64,000 nt of DNA from JACQFK01 sp041482015 (lineage in GTDB: Bacteria > Planctomycetota > MHYJ01 > JACPRB01), in assembly GCA_041482015.1 (NCBI GenBank), contig JBGPCZ010000005.1, positions 15,162-79,161 on the forward strand. Direction: 5' to 3'. Below are positions 54,058-62,231 of the stretch, piece after piece (positions within the stretch are counted from its first letter, which is position 1; the number at the start of each line of letters is the position of its first letter). The position numbers and the translations under genes are program-made. Below the pieces are notes generated by a model, which was given only the letters and a program-made list of their open reading frames with translations, had not been told where the DNA came from and ran no database searches.

Positions 54058-55284
54058 ATGCTCCTTGCCGGCACACTCCTCGTGGTCCTCCTCCAGGACA
54101 AGCCCGAGACCGTCGAGATCCCCGGCACGAAGCTGAAGTTCGAGATTGTCCCGATCCCCGGCGGGACGTCGGCGATCGGGAGCGCGGAGGACGACCCGGA
54201 CCGCAAGCCCGACGAGAAGCGGCGCGAGGTGACGCTCAAGCCCTTCTGGATCGGCGTCCGCGAGGTGACGTGGGCGGAGTACAACGCGTTCCGCACGCTG
54301 TCCGGCGGGAAGGACGTGGACGGGATCACGCGGCCGACGATGGCCGACTCCTACTTCGGCGATTCGGGCATGCCCGCCGAGTTCCGCGAGGTGGCGCGCC
54401 CCGTGACCAACGTCCGGTGGCACGGGGCCGTGCAGTACTGCGAGTGGCTTTCGAAGAGGACGGGCCGCGTGTTCCGCCTGCCGACGGAGGCGGAGTGGGA
54501 GGTCGCGGCGCGGGCCGGAACGACCGCGGCGTCGCCCGGGGCGCCGGGCGAGCAGGCCTGGTTCCAGAAGAACAGCGGCGAGGAGACCCACAAGGGGGGC
54601 CTGAAGAAGCCGAACGCGTCCGGCCTGCACGACGTGCTGGGCAACGTCTGGGAGTACGCGTTGGAGTTCCACGACGCGCCCGAGTACAGCCCCGTCGTGC
54701 GCGGCGGATGCTGGAGCTCCCCGGCCCGCGAGCTCCGCTTCGCGAACCGGCAGACGGTGCAGTACAAGTGGTTCGAGGAGGACACGAACCTGCCCCGGAG
54801 CGTCTGGTGGGTGACGACCTCCACGGTGTCGGTCGGGATCCGCGTCGTCTGCTCGGCGGACGCCTCCGACCGCAAGGAGCGCGAGGCTTGCGCGTCGAAG
54901 GTCGAGGTGAAGATCACCGGCCACAAGGAGAAGACGATCAAGATCGGCGGCTCGAATTCTCCCTGGCGGACCGTGACGGGCGAGGTCCGGAACGGAGGCG
55001 ACCGGGCGCTGGACGAGCTCGAGATCCGGGTGCACTACCTGGAGGCGGACGGCTCGCCGCACCTGAAGGACATCGCCGTGGCGAAGCCCGGGCGGGCGAC
55101 GTTCTCGAAGGCATGGCCCGTGCTCGCGAACAGCGCGCTCGACGGCGAGGTCCGCACGCCGCTTGCCCCCGGCGGGACGCGCCCCTTCACGATCGACCTC
55201 CCGTACAGCTACGACCTCGAGACCCAGAAGGAGCCGAAGATCGCCTTTGGCGGCGTCGCCACGGCGCTCCGGTTCTCGAAGTAA
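54058..55284 (+). CDS. Formylglycine-generating-enzyme-like exported protein, copy 3
   Basis: 408 residues from ATG 54058; a GTG at 54055 is equally possible, and a TATAAG with AAGGGG lies just upstream. Seen: a short hydrophobic leader (LLAGTLLVVLLQ), the FGE-like fold (FWIGVREVTWAEYNAF, QYCEWLSKRTGRVF, RLPTEAEWEVAARAGT, VVRGGCWSSPARELRFANRQ) and the C-terminal domain (VTGEVRNGGDRALDELEIRV). Closest to copy 2. The three tandem copies arose by duplication and have diverged in leader type and in the GG(C/G)W position. Confidence 0.88.
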   Translation: MLLAGTLLVVLLQDKPETVEIPGTKLKFEIVPIPGGTSAIGSAEDDPDRKPDEKRREVTLKPFWIGVREVTWAEYNAFRTLSGGKDVDGITRPTMADSYFGDSGMPAEFREVARPVTNVRWHGAVQYCEWLSKRTGRVFRLPTEAEWEVAARAGTTAASPGAPGEQAWFQKNSGEETHKGGLKKPNASGLHDVLGNVWEYALEFHDAPEYSPVVRGGCWSSPARELRFANRQTVQYKWFEEDTNLPRSVWWVTTSTVSVGIRVVCSADASDRKEREACASKVEVKITGHKEKTIKIGGSNSPWRTVTGEVRNGGDRALDELEIRVHYLEADGSPHLKDIAVAKPGRATFSKAWPVLANSALDGEVRTPLAPGGTRPFTIDLPYSYDLETQKEPKIAFGGVATALRFSK

Positions 55285-55286
55285 GG

Positions 55287-55466
55287 TCAGCGGCGGGCGG
55301 CGCGCCCCTGTCCCCACGCCTCGGCGAACCGCCAGGCTTCCTGGTGGGCCTCCTTCTCCGCCGGGCCCGGCGTGAAGACCAGGGCCGGAGCTTTGCCATG
55401 GGATGAGGACGCCGGGAATCGCGCGAGTCCTGCCGGGAGGAAATCTCCCCGGGGGTCGTCGTGAGT
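55287..55466 (-). pseudogene. Open-frame remnant without start codon
   Basis: A 59-codon open frame on the minus strand with the GC-rich third positions of real genes and a sensible composition (GDFLPAGLARFPASSSHGKA, then PALVFTPGPAEKEAHQEAWR), ending in TGA at 55289-55287. It is bounded upstream by an in-frame TGA and has no ATG, GTG or TTG start. A neighbouring frame supplies VDPFELTT just upstream, so a frameshift may separate the two parts. Probably a gene remnant. Confidence 0.3.
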
Positions 55467-55545
55467 TCAAAGGGATCCACGCCTCCGCCGCGCCGTGCGT
55501 TCTTATAGGAGTCGCCCGGTGGATCGCATTCTCCAGGGAGGATTC

Positions 55546-56292
55546 ATGCGCACGCTGCTGCTCCTGCCGCTTCTCGCGTCCTGCACGGCCGCCTCCCCGT
55601 CGGCTCCGACGCAGGACCTGCCGCCCACGCTCATGACCACGCGCGGGACCCTCCTCCTGGCCGAGGACTTCACGAAGCAACTCACGCCGCCCACGGGAAG
55701 CACGGCCCGCTTCGCGAGCGGCTACGCCGGCTGGCGGTTCAACGTCGAGGCGCGCGGCGGGCACTGGGACGCCGGGGACGGCGCGTTTCGCGGCGCGGAG
55801 AAGGCCGACCACAAGCATCCCGCGACGGCGTCCTATGGATTCGACTTCAAGGACGTCGTGATCCAGTGCGACGTGAAGCTGCACGACGTGCCGATGGACG
55901 GGCGCCGGAGCCGGTACTTCAACCTCCGGACGACCGACGCCAAGGACTACGTCTGCACCATCATCCTCACTCCAAACGGCATGCGGATTCAAAAGGATGA
56001 CAACGACCACGCCGGCCCCGACGTGGCCGTGCCGCTGGGCGAGCTGAAGACGCCCGTCCCGCTCGACGAGTGGCAGACCGTGGTGTTCGAGATCCTGGGC
56101 GAGGAGATGGTGGGCACGCTGAACGGTCGGAGCCTGTCGGGCACGCACCCGCTCATCGGCACGGCGAAGAAGAGCATCATGTTCGTCTCGGGCGTCGAGA
56201 CGAGCGTCCGCAACCTGCGAATCTGGGAGGCGCTCCCGAACGCCGGCTGGCCGAAGAACCGGGAGGCGTTGAAGGCGGCGGCCGGGAAGTGA
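55546..56292 (+). CDS. DUF1080-like/concanavalin-type lipoprotein
   Basis: 248 residues from ATG 55546 (GGGAGG site). Seen: lipoprotein leader ending LLASC, then a jelly-roll domain related to DUF1080: LLLAEDFTKQL, WDAGDGAFRGAEKADHKHPA, DFKDVVIQCDVKLHDV, SRYFNLRTTDAKDYVCTI, EWQTVVFEILGEEMVGTLNG and VRNLRIWEALPNAGWP. Likely a carbohydrate-binding or hydrolytic protein at the outer surface. It ends four bases before the convergent actin-like gene. Confidence 0.85.
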   Translation: MRTLLLLPLLASCTAASPSAPTQDLPPTLMTTRGTLLLAEDFTKQLTPPTGSTARFASGYAGWRFNVEARGGHWDAGDGAFRGAEKADHKHPATASYGFDFKDVVIQCDVKLHDVPMDGRRSRYFNLRTTDAKDYVCTIILTPNGMRIQKDDNDHAGPDVAVPLGELKTPVPLDEWQTVVFEILGEEMVGTLNGRSLSGTHPLIGTAKKSIMFVSGVETSVRNLRIWEALPNAGWPKNREALKAAAGK

Positions 56293-56295
56293 CGG

Positions 56296-58242
56296 TCAGC
56301 TGATCAGGGGAAGGTCGTTCGACTCGTCGCCGTTCTTGCGCTCGGGCTGCAACTCCTCGATTTCGAGCTCCTCGAGGTCCGTCACTTCCTCCAGCACCGG
56401 CTCGGGCTCGGGCTTCTTGGGCTCGGGCTTGCGGACCTCGGGCTTCTTCGGCTCGATCTTGGGCGGGCTCGAGTCGAAGGGCTTGGGCTTGATCCGCGTC
56501 TCGGTCTTGACCGACTCCTTGCGCTCGGAGGCCGTCACGGTCGGGAGCGGGGCGGGCGCGGACCGGACGATCCGCTCGTTGTCGCGGCGCGCGGCGGGGG
56601 CCTGCGGGGCCGCCACCACCTTGGGCTCGACGCGCGGCACGGCGCCGCCGGCCGGCTGGCGGGTCACCATGGGCCCGAGCCGCCGCTTCGTCCCCTCGTC
56701 CGCCTTGCTCGTGTGCGCGACCGTCCGCTCGAGGGCGGCGGGCGCCACCTGGATCGACACATCGGTGAGCGCGCGCGTCTCCTCGATCGCGGCCTGGAGG
56801 CATCCGGCCGCCACCGCCTTCAGCGGGTTCCGGCACATGCGGATTTCCGAGACCTCGACCGGGAAGTTGACCTTCTCGAACTCCTCCTTGAAGACCTCGA
56901 CGAACCCCGTGATCATCGACGTGCCGCCGCCCGTGACGAGGGGGATCGGCTTGTTGAACGTCGGCAGGTTCTGGGTGGACTCCATCTTCTGCTTCATCGT
57001 CTCGAGCGTGTACTGGATGAGGTTGCGGTAGTAGATGCAGATGGCGTCCTGCACGCGGTCCTTCGGGTTCAAGAGGTCGACGCCGCTCTCCTTCACCGTG
57101 CAGACGAGCGACGCGGGCATGCCGATGGCGGTCGCGACGTTGTTGTCGATCCAGTCGCCGCCGCGCGACGTGGAGAAGGTGAGGGCGGGCACGGACTTGT
57201 AGGCGACGCAGACGTTGAACATGCCGCCGCCGCAGGAGATGCCGATGCCGGTGTAGTCCTGCTCCTTGAGCTCGGCGAAGACGATCGAGTGGCCTTCCAG
57301 CATCGGGCGGGGCGTGTAGCCCAGCTTGCGGAGGATTGTCTCGATCGCCCCGCGGTGGTAGATGACGTTTCGCTCGACGTCGATCGGGTCGGCCGGGACC
57401 GAGAAGGCGCAGACCTCGCCGACCTGCTTGGGGTGGCCCAGGAGCTGCGCGACGAGGAGGCTGACGATGAGCAGCGCCTCGGGCTCGACGGGGGAGATCA
57501 TGCCGTCCTTCATGGGGCGGCGGGTGTTTTTTTCGAAGATGTTCGCGAGCTCGAACGCGGGGTCGCCGATCACGTACCCCTTGTCGCCCTGCGTGATGTA
57601 GTCGATGCCGAGCTTCATCAGCATCTTCTTGGTGAACGCGTCGGAGCGCACGTCGAGGAAGGCGTTGCGCTGGATGTTGAAGACGGTCTCGCCGCTGTCG
57701 CCCTTCTTTGCGGAGGCGCAGATGTTGACCGTGCCCATGTCCAGGCCGCGGCCGAGCTCCAGGTCCATCTTGTTGAAGCTGACGACCGTGCGGTCGTTCT
57801 GCTCCGCGACCTCGGTGCGGCTTTCCCGGCCCCGTTCCTGGGGACTGAAGCCCTTGATGAGCTGGAGGATGACCCGGGTGGGGCCCTCCTTCTCGATCAT
57901 CTCCTTGACTTCGAAGAAGAAGTCCCAGAAGCGGTTGGCCTCGGCGTCGGTCCGGGCCTTCTCGGCCGAGCGGACGAGCTTGGTCAATTCCTTGACCCAG
58001 CTGGGGGGGAGGTTCTTCTCCACCGACAGCTCCGCCAGCTGCTTCTGGCGGGCGGCAGAGTTGATCTTGGAGATCTCGAGCAGCTGGGCGTCGCCCAGCA
58101 GGCCCTTCGTCCCCAGTTCGGAGACCTCCGGGTCGAGGCGCTGAAGGGCGAGGACCTTGTCGACCTGGTACTTCGACAGGCCCTTGCCCTGGAGCCTCGT
58201 GTAGAGTTGCTCCCCGAACGCCGACTTGTCCTGTTCGGCCAT
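56296..58242 (-). CDS. Actin-like ATPase with N- and C-terminal extensions
   Basis: 648 residues. Seen: a helical N-terminal extension of about 165 residues; an actin/MreB/Hsp70-type ATPase core with phosphate-1 GLDMGTVN (166-173), phosphate-2 GIGISCGGGMFN (332-343) and the adenosine motif VTGGGTSM (436-443); and a Pro/Lys/Glu-rich tail from about 505 (PEVRKPEPKKPEPEP). The core aligns along its length with the shorter paralogue encoded just upstream (58249-59256). It could form filaments alone or with that paralogue; tail and head would bind partners. Six bases separate it from the paralogue's stop. Confidence 0.88.
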   Translation of the reverse strand: MAEQDKSAFGEQLYTRLQGKGLSKYQVDKVLALQRLDPEVSELGTKGLLGDAQLLEISKINSAARQKQLAELSVEKNLPPSWVKELTKLVRSAEKARTDAEANRFWDFFFEVKEMIEKEGPTRVILQLIKGFSPQERGRESRTEVAEQNDRTVVSFNKMDLELGRGLDMGTVNICASAKKGDSGETVFNIQRNAFLDVRSDAFTKKMLMKLGIDYITQGDKGYVIGDPAFELANIFEKNTRRPMKDGMISPVEPEALLIVSLLVAQLLGHPKQVGEVCAFSVPADPIDVERNVIYHRGAIETILRKLGYTPRPMLEGHSIVFAELKEQDYTGIGISCGGGMFNVCVAYKSVPALTFSTSRGGDWIDNNVATAIGMPASLVCTVKESGVDLLNPKDRVQDAICIYYRNLIQYTLETMKQKMESTQNLPTFNKPIPLVTGGGTSMITGFVEVFKEEFEKVNFPVEVSEIRMCRNPLKAVAAGCLQAAIEETRALTDVSIQVAPAALERTVAHTSKADEGTKRRLGPMVTRQPAGGAVPRVEPKVVAAPQAPAARRDNERIVRSAPAPLPTVTASERKESVKTETRIKPKPFDSSPPKIEPKKPEVRKPEPKKPEPEPVLEEVTDLEELEIEELQPERKNGDESNDLPLIS

Positions 58243-58248
58243 CGTATT

Positions 58249-59256
58249 CTACGCGGTCTGGCTCGACATCTCCAGCTGCGCGGCGACCAGCGCGCCTTTC
58301 GCCGTGGCGTTGAACGGGTCCTTCGCCATCCGGATATCCTTGACCGGGATGGGGAAGTCCAGGTTCTTGAACACGTCCTTCACGAGCGAGATGAAGTTCC
58401 CCGCCATCGAGGTCCCGCCCGAGAAGACGATCGAGATCGGCTCCGTGAAGCTCGGCATGTTCTCGGCCGACTTGAACCGCTCCGCGATGTTCGTGATGTT
58501 GTACTGGATCAGGTTCCGGTAGTAGATCGCGATGGCGTCCTCCTCGCGGTTCTTCGGCTTGATGAGGTCCACGCCCTTCTCCTTGATGAGCGCGGCCTTC
58601 GCCGCCTTGATGCCCAGCACGTTGGCAACGTTCTTGTCCACCCAGTCGCCCGAGCGGGCGGTGGAGAAGAAGAGCGCGGGCATCGATTTGTACGAGACGC
58701 AGATGTTGAACATGCCGCCGCCGCACGAGATGCCGATCCCGGTGAAGTCCTCCTCGGCCAGCTCGGCGAAGGTCACCGCGTGACCCTCGATGATGTGCGA
58801 GGGCTTGTAGCCCAGCGAGCGCAGCACCGCGTCGAACAGGTCGCGGTGGTACGCGACCGACAGGTCGCTGTCGATCGGATCGCCCGGCACCGAGTAGAAG
58901 CAGACCTCGTTGGGGATCCGGGGCTGGCCCAGGATCGAGCCGATGAGGAGCTTCATGACCGGCAGCGCGTCCTGCTCCTTGGGGGAGATCAGGCCGTCCG
59001 CCATGGGCCGGCGCGTGTTCTTGTTGAGCACGTTCGCCAGCTCGAACGCGTGGTCGCCCAGAACGTACATCTTCTTGCCCTGGACCACGTACGGGACGTT
59101 CAGGCGCGTGAGCATGTTCTTCGTGTAGGCGTCGATGGGGACGTCGATGAAGACGTTCCGCTTCGGGCGCAGCTCGACTTCGCCCTTCTCGTTCTCCTCC
59201 GCCGCCACGAGGTTGACCGTGCCGACGTCCAGACCCTTGCCATACCGGATAGTCAC
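58249..59256 (-). CDS. Actin-like (MreB/Hsp70 superfamily) ATPase, short paralogue
   Basis: 335 residues from GTG 59256, preceded by AGGAGGG. Seen: phosphate-1 GLDVGTVN (8-15), FYSVPGDPIDSD, phosphate-2 GIGISCGGGMFN (173-184), and the adenosine motif FSGGTSM (278-284). This is a bare actin fold without extensions, the length of MreB or ParM. The GISCGGG form differs from the DIGGGT of MreB, so it is not an ordinary cell-shape protein. Upstream comes the coiled-coil gene 59321-60343. Likely a cytoskeletal filament protein. Confidence 0.88.
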   Translation of the reverse strand: MTIRYGKGLDVGTVNLVAAEENEKGEVELRPKRNVFIDVPIDAYTKNMLTRLNVPYVVQGKKMYVLGDHAFELANVLNKNTRRPMADGLISPKEQDALPVMKLLIGSILGQPRIPNEVCFYSVPGDPIDSDLSVAYHRDLFDAVLRSLGYKPSHIIEGHAVTFAELAEEDFTGIGISCGGGMFNICVSYKSMPALFFSTARSGDWVDKNVANVLGIKAAKAALIKEKGVDLIKPKNREEDAIAIYYRNLIQYNITNIAERFKSAENMPSFTEPISIVFSGGTSMAGNFISLVKDVFKNLDFPIPVKDIRMAKDPFNATAKGALVAAQLEMSSQTA

Positions 59257-59320
59257 CGTGCGTCCCTCCTGAAAGTGTCGGGACCCGTGAAGGTCCCTCC
59301 CCCAGCTAATCTATCGAGGA

Positions 59321-60343
59321 CTACTTCTTCTCTTCCTTGTCTTCCTTCTTGGTTTCGCCGCCGCCCCCGCCGCGCATGGCCTTGAGGCGGTCGAGCGCGT
59401 TGGCGACCTTGCCGGCGGTCTTCGCCTCGACCTGCATGGACTTGAGGTTGCTCTCGAGCTCGCTGGAGACCAGGCTCTCCAGGGTCGCCTGGCTCGGCCT
59501 GAACTCGATGTCCCCTTCCATGCGGCCCATGCCGCCGCCGCCGCCCCCGCCTCCGCCGCCGCCCGCCAGGGCGCGCAGCTTGAGGTCGCTCAGCTTCTTG
59601 TTCACGCCCTCGAGCGCCTTGCTGAACAGGGTGGAGAGCGTGGCCACCATCTTGTCGTCCGACTTCTTGAGCTCCTCGAGCTGCGCGGAGTGCTTCTCCG
59701 AGAGCTCCATGTTCTTGGCCTGCATTTCGTCGAGCTTGGTGCGGAGCTCCGCCTCCTTCATCGAGGCGCCGCGGGCCAGGATGTCCTGCTCGCGCCGGCC
59801 CATCTCCTGCTTCATCTGGTCGATCTGGGCCACCGTGGCGGCGCTCTTGGCCTGGAACTCCAGCTCGATCTCCCGGCGGACGCGCTTCTCGACGTCGGCC
59901 TCCACCGAGGTCAGCTTCTTCTTCAGGTCCTCGACCTCGCCCTTCATGATGGACTTGCCGTCCTCGTAGCGCTGCTTGGCGGTGTCGTCGGCCAGCTTGC
60001 GGGTGGTCTTGAGCTGCTCCTGCAGGTTCTCCACGTCGGCGGCGAGCGCCCCCTTGTCCTTCTCCATCAGCTCGTTCTTGTCCTTGGTGTCCTTGTGGTC
60101 CTTCATGAGCCGGTCGAGCTCGGCCCGGGAGGCCTGGATCAGCTTCTGGCGGTCGTCCGTGGAGAGGAGGTTGGTCTTCGTGGAGATGATCCGCTCGACC
60201 GCGTCCCCGATGAGCTTGTTGATCATCCCCTCATCGAGCACCTTGACGCGATGGATGCCCTTCTTGGCGAGCTCTTGCAGGGTGCTCTTGGAGGAGCTCT
60301 GCTCGATCGCGCGCCGTACGTCAAAGGGCTGCGATTCGCTCAT
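59321..60343 (-). CDS. Coiled-coil protein linked to the actin-like pair
   Basis: 340 residues. Seen: a short N-terminal head (SQPFDVRRAIEQSSSKSTLQ), a long coiled coil from about 65 to 255 rich in Glu, Lys and Gln, a run of about eleven glycines near 262-272, and a C-terminal helix plus Gly/Lys tail (ETKKEDKEEKK). No enzymatic motif. A TATAAT at 60368-60363 precedes the gene with GGAG near the ATG. Heading the actin-like operon, it is a plausible filament adaptor or anchor. The glycine run is encoded by GGC/GGG-rich codons and may vary in length. Confidence 0.75.
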   Translation of the reverse strand: MSESQPFDVRRAIEQSSSKSTLQELAKKGIHRVKVLDEGMINKLIGDAVERIISTKTNLLSTDDRQKLIQASRAELDRLMKDHKDTKDKNELMEKDKGALAADVENLQEQLKTTRKLADDTAKQRYEDGKSIMKGEVEDLKKKLTSVEADVEKRVRREIELEFQAKSAATVAQIDQMKQEMGRREQDILARGASMKEAELRTKLDEMQAKNMELSEKHSAQLEELKKSDDKMVATLSTLFSKALEGVNKKLSDLKLRALAGGGGGGGGGGGMGRMEGDIEFRPSQATLESLVSSELESNLKSMQVEAKTAGKVANALDRLKAMRGGGGGETKKEDKEEKK

Positions 60344-60413
60344 AAGAAGTCTCCAGCCCCCGATTATATCCCACGCCCGAAACCAGTGTCAAATAACATC
60401 CTCGGCCGCGGGG

Positions 60414-60818
60414 TTACGGCGCGGGGCCGGCCTGCTTGAGGATCTCCGCCATCCGCAAGAGGATCTTCCGGTTCTGTTCCGACGGCGGCTGGAACTCCGC
60501 CTCGAGCAGGAGGCGGCGCGGGTTCTCGAAGTCCGGCTGGACGAGCGTGATCTTCGCCTTGACCGCCGACTCCATGATGCCCGAGGTGCACTTCCACTCC
60601 ACCGTCTTCTGGCTGAGATGCTTGATCAGCCCGTCCATCACCTTCTTCGTGGGGATGACCGTCGCGTTCCCGAACTGCGCCATCTTGAGCAGCGCGGTGG
60701 CCCGCTCCGGGGAGAGGTCCACCGCCTCGCCCTCGTACTCGCGCTCCCCGTCCCAGAACCAGATCTTGACGACGTGTGACGCCTTGAGCGTCTTCTTGAT
60801 CCGGGAGGAGTCGGTCAT
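60414..60818 (-). CDS. PilZ-like small protein
   Basis: 134 residues. Seen: strand-rich start (ASHVVKIWFWDGEREYEGEA), VDLSPERATALLKMAQFG in the place of the PilZ [DN]-x-S-x-x-G motif but without the final Gly, WKCTSGIMESAVKAKITLV, and a helical end (SEQNRKILLRMAEILKQA). The general barrel pattern fits PilZ but the c-di-GMP residues are not all recognisable, so binding is uncertain. It lies just upstream of the actin-like operon on the same strand, and may regulate it. Confidence 0.65.
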   Translation of the reverse strand: MTDSSRIKKTLKASHVVKIWFWDGEREYEGEAVDLSPERATALLKMAQFGNATVIPTKKVMDGLIKHLSQKTVEWKCTSGIMESAVKAKITLVQPDFENPRRLLLEAEFQPPSEQNRKILLRMAEILKQAGPAP

Positions 60819-60830
60819 GGAGGAATTATA
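60819..60830 (-). promoter_or_regulatory. Promoter of PilZ-like gene, predicted leaderless
   Basis: TATAAT on the minus strand at 60830-60825, then 6 nt to the ATG at 60818. Confidence 0.55.
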
Positions 60831-60884
60831 CCCGGCGGACGTCGGAAGTAAGAAGTAAGAAGCGTGAAGTTGGGGGTTCCCGGG

Positions 60885-62162
60885 CTAGACCTTGAACTTC
60901 TCCAGCTTGTACACCGCGCGGTCCGGCACGCGGAGCTTCATCCGCACGTGGCCGTCCACGTACTCCCGCTCCACGAGCACCGACCACGTCGTCAGCTCCG
61001 CCAGGAGCTTTCCCTCGCTTTGGGGGATCGAGACCTCGAGGTCCCGGAGCTGCCTCGTCAGGATCTCCGAGAGGCGGCGGGTGAGCTCCTCGAAGCCCGC
61101 GCCCGTCCGGGCCGAGATCGCGAGCGATTCGGGGAACCGGCGCACCAGGATCTCCCGCTCCACCGGGTCGCGGAACCGGTCCACCTTGTTGAAGACGAGG
61201 ATCGTCGGCTTCCCCGCGCACTCCAGCTCGGCGAGCACTGCCTGCACCGCGGCGATCTGCGCGTCGGCCTGCGCGTGGCTCGCGTCGACCACGTGGATGA
61301 GCAGGTCCGCCTGTGCGACCTCCTCGAGCGTCGCGTGGAAGCTGGCCACGAGGTTGTGCGGCAGGTTCTTGATGAAGCCGACCGTGTCGGAGAGCAGGAC
61401 CTTGATCCCGCCCCCCAGCGTCCAGATCCGCGTCCGCGTGTCGAGCGTCGAGAAGAGCTTGTCCTCGACGTGCACGCCCGCCTTCGTGAGCCCGTTCATG
61501 AGCGTCGATTTTCCGGCGTTCGTGTAGCCCACGAGCGAGACGGTCGTGTTTTCGAGCGAGCGGGCCGAAACCTCGCGGCGCTTGCGCTCCTCCACCTGCT
61601 TCATCTCGCGCCGGAGCAGCGTGATCCGGCGGCGGGCGAGGCGCCGGTCGAATTCGATCTGCTTCTCGCCCGGCCCGCGCATCCCGATGCCCGCGCCGCC
61701 GCCGGCCTGCTGCTCGGTCGTGATGTGGGCGCCGAGCCGCGAGATCCGCGGGAGCGTGTACTCGAGCTGCGCGAGCTCCACCTGCAGCTTCGCCTGGTGC
61801 GTCCGGGCGTTCGTCGCGAAGATGTCGAGGATGAGCTCGCTCCGGTCGATGACCTTGCAGCCCACGTCCTTCTCGAGGTTCTGCGCCTGCGCGGGCGAGA
61901 GGTCGTTGTCGAAGATGACGCAGTCGATCGCGTGCTCGGAGACCTGTCGCGAGAGCTCGCCGGCCTTGCCCGAGCCGATGTAGGTCCGCGGGTCGGGGCG
62001 CTCGCGTTTCTGGACCAGCCGGTCCACGACGATGGCGCCCGCGGTCTCGGCCAGGCGGGTGAGTTCGTCCAGGGGGTCGACGGCGCGGAGGTCGGTGCCG
62101 GGGTCGACGGTGCCGACCAGGAGCGCGCGTTCCCGGTACACCGTCTTTTCAGCTCGTTTCAA
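60885..62162 (-). CDS. hflX: GTPase HflX
   Basis: 425 residues from TTG 62162; no other start codon precedes it in frame, and GGAGGAG lies about 18 nt upstream. Seen: the HflX N-terminal domain (ERALLVGT, DPRTYIGSGKAGELS, DNDLSPAQAQNLE), the linker GAHITTEQQAGGGAGIGMRGPGE (in part), and the G domain with GYTNAGKST (P-loop), the DTVGFIKNLP switch and NKVDRF. HflX splits stalled or heat-inactivated ribosomes in the cytoplasm. A TATACT element lies at 62196-62191. Divergent from holA. Confidence 0.96.
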   Translation of the reverse strand: MKRAEKTVYRERALLVGTVDPGTDLRAVDPLDELTRLAETAGAIVVDRLVQKRERPDPRTYIGSGKAGELSRQVSEHAIDCVIFDNDLSPAQAQNLEKDVGCKVIDRSELILDIFATNARTHQAKLQVELAQLEYTLPRISRLGAHITTEQQAGGGAGIGMRGPGEKQIEFDRRLARRRITLLRREMKQVEERKRREVSARSLENTTVSLVGYTNAGKSTLMNGLTKAGVHVEDKLFSTLDTRTRIWTLGGGIKVLLSDTVGFIKNLPHNLVASFHATLEEVAQADLLIHVVDASHAQADAQIAAVQAVLAELECAGKPTILVFNKVDRFRDPVEREILVRRFPESLAISARTGAGFEELTRRLSEILTRQLRDLEVSIPQSEGKLLAELTTWSVLVEREYVDGHVRMKLRVPDRAVYKLEKFKV

Positions 62163-62217
62163 TGCAGGGTCCCGATTCTCCTCCCACGGGAGTATAGCAG
62201 CCGCCCCGGGCGCTTAC

Positions 62218-62231
62218 TATAGTAAGCCCCC
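62218..62231 (+). promoter_or_regulatory. holA promoter, predicted leaderless
   Basis: TATAGT at 62218-62223 followed by 8 nt to the ATG at 62232; no ribosome site. Confidence 0.5.

Noticed and set aside
51563..55284. Active formylglycine-generating enzymes for sulfatase maturation
   Set aside because: The catalytic cysteine pair is missing in all three and no sulfatase is adjacent.
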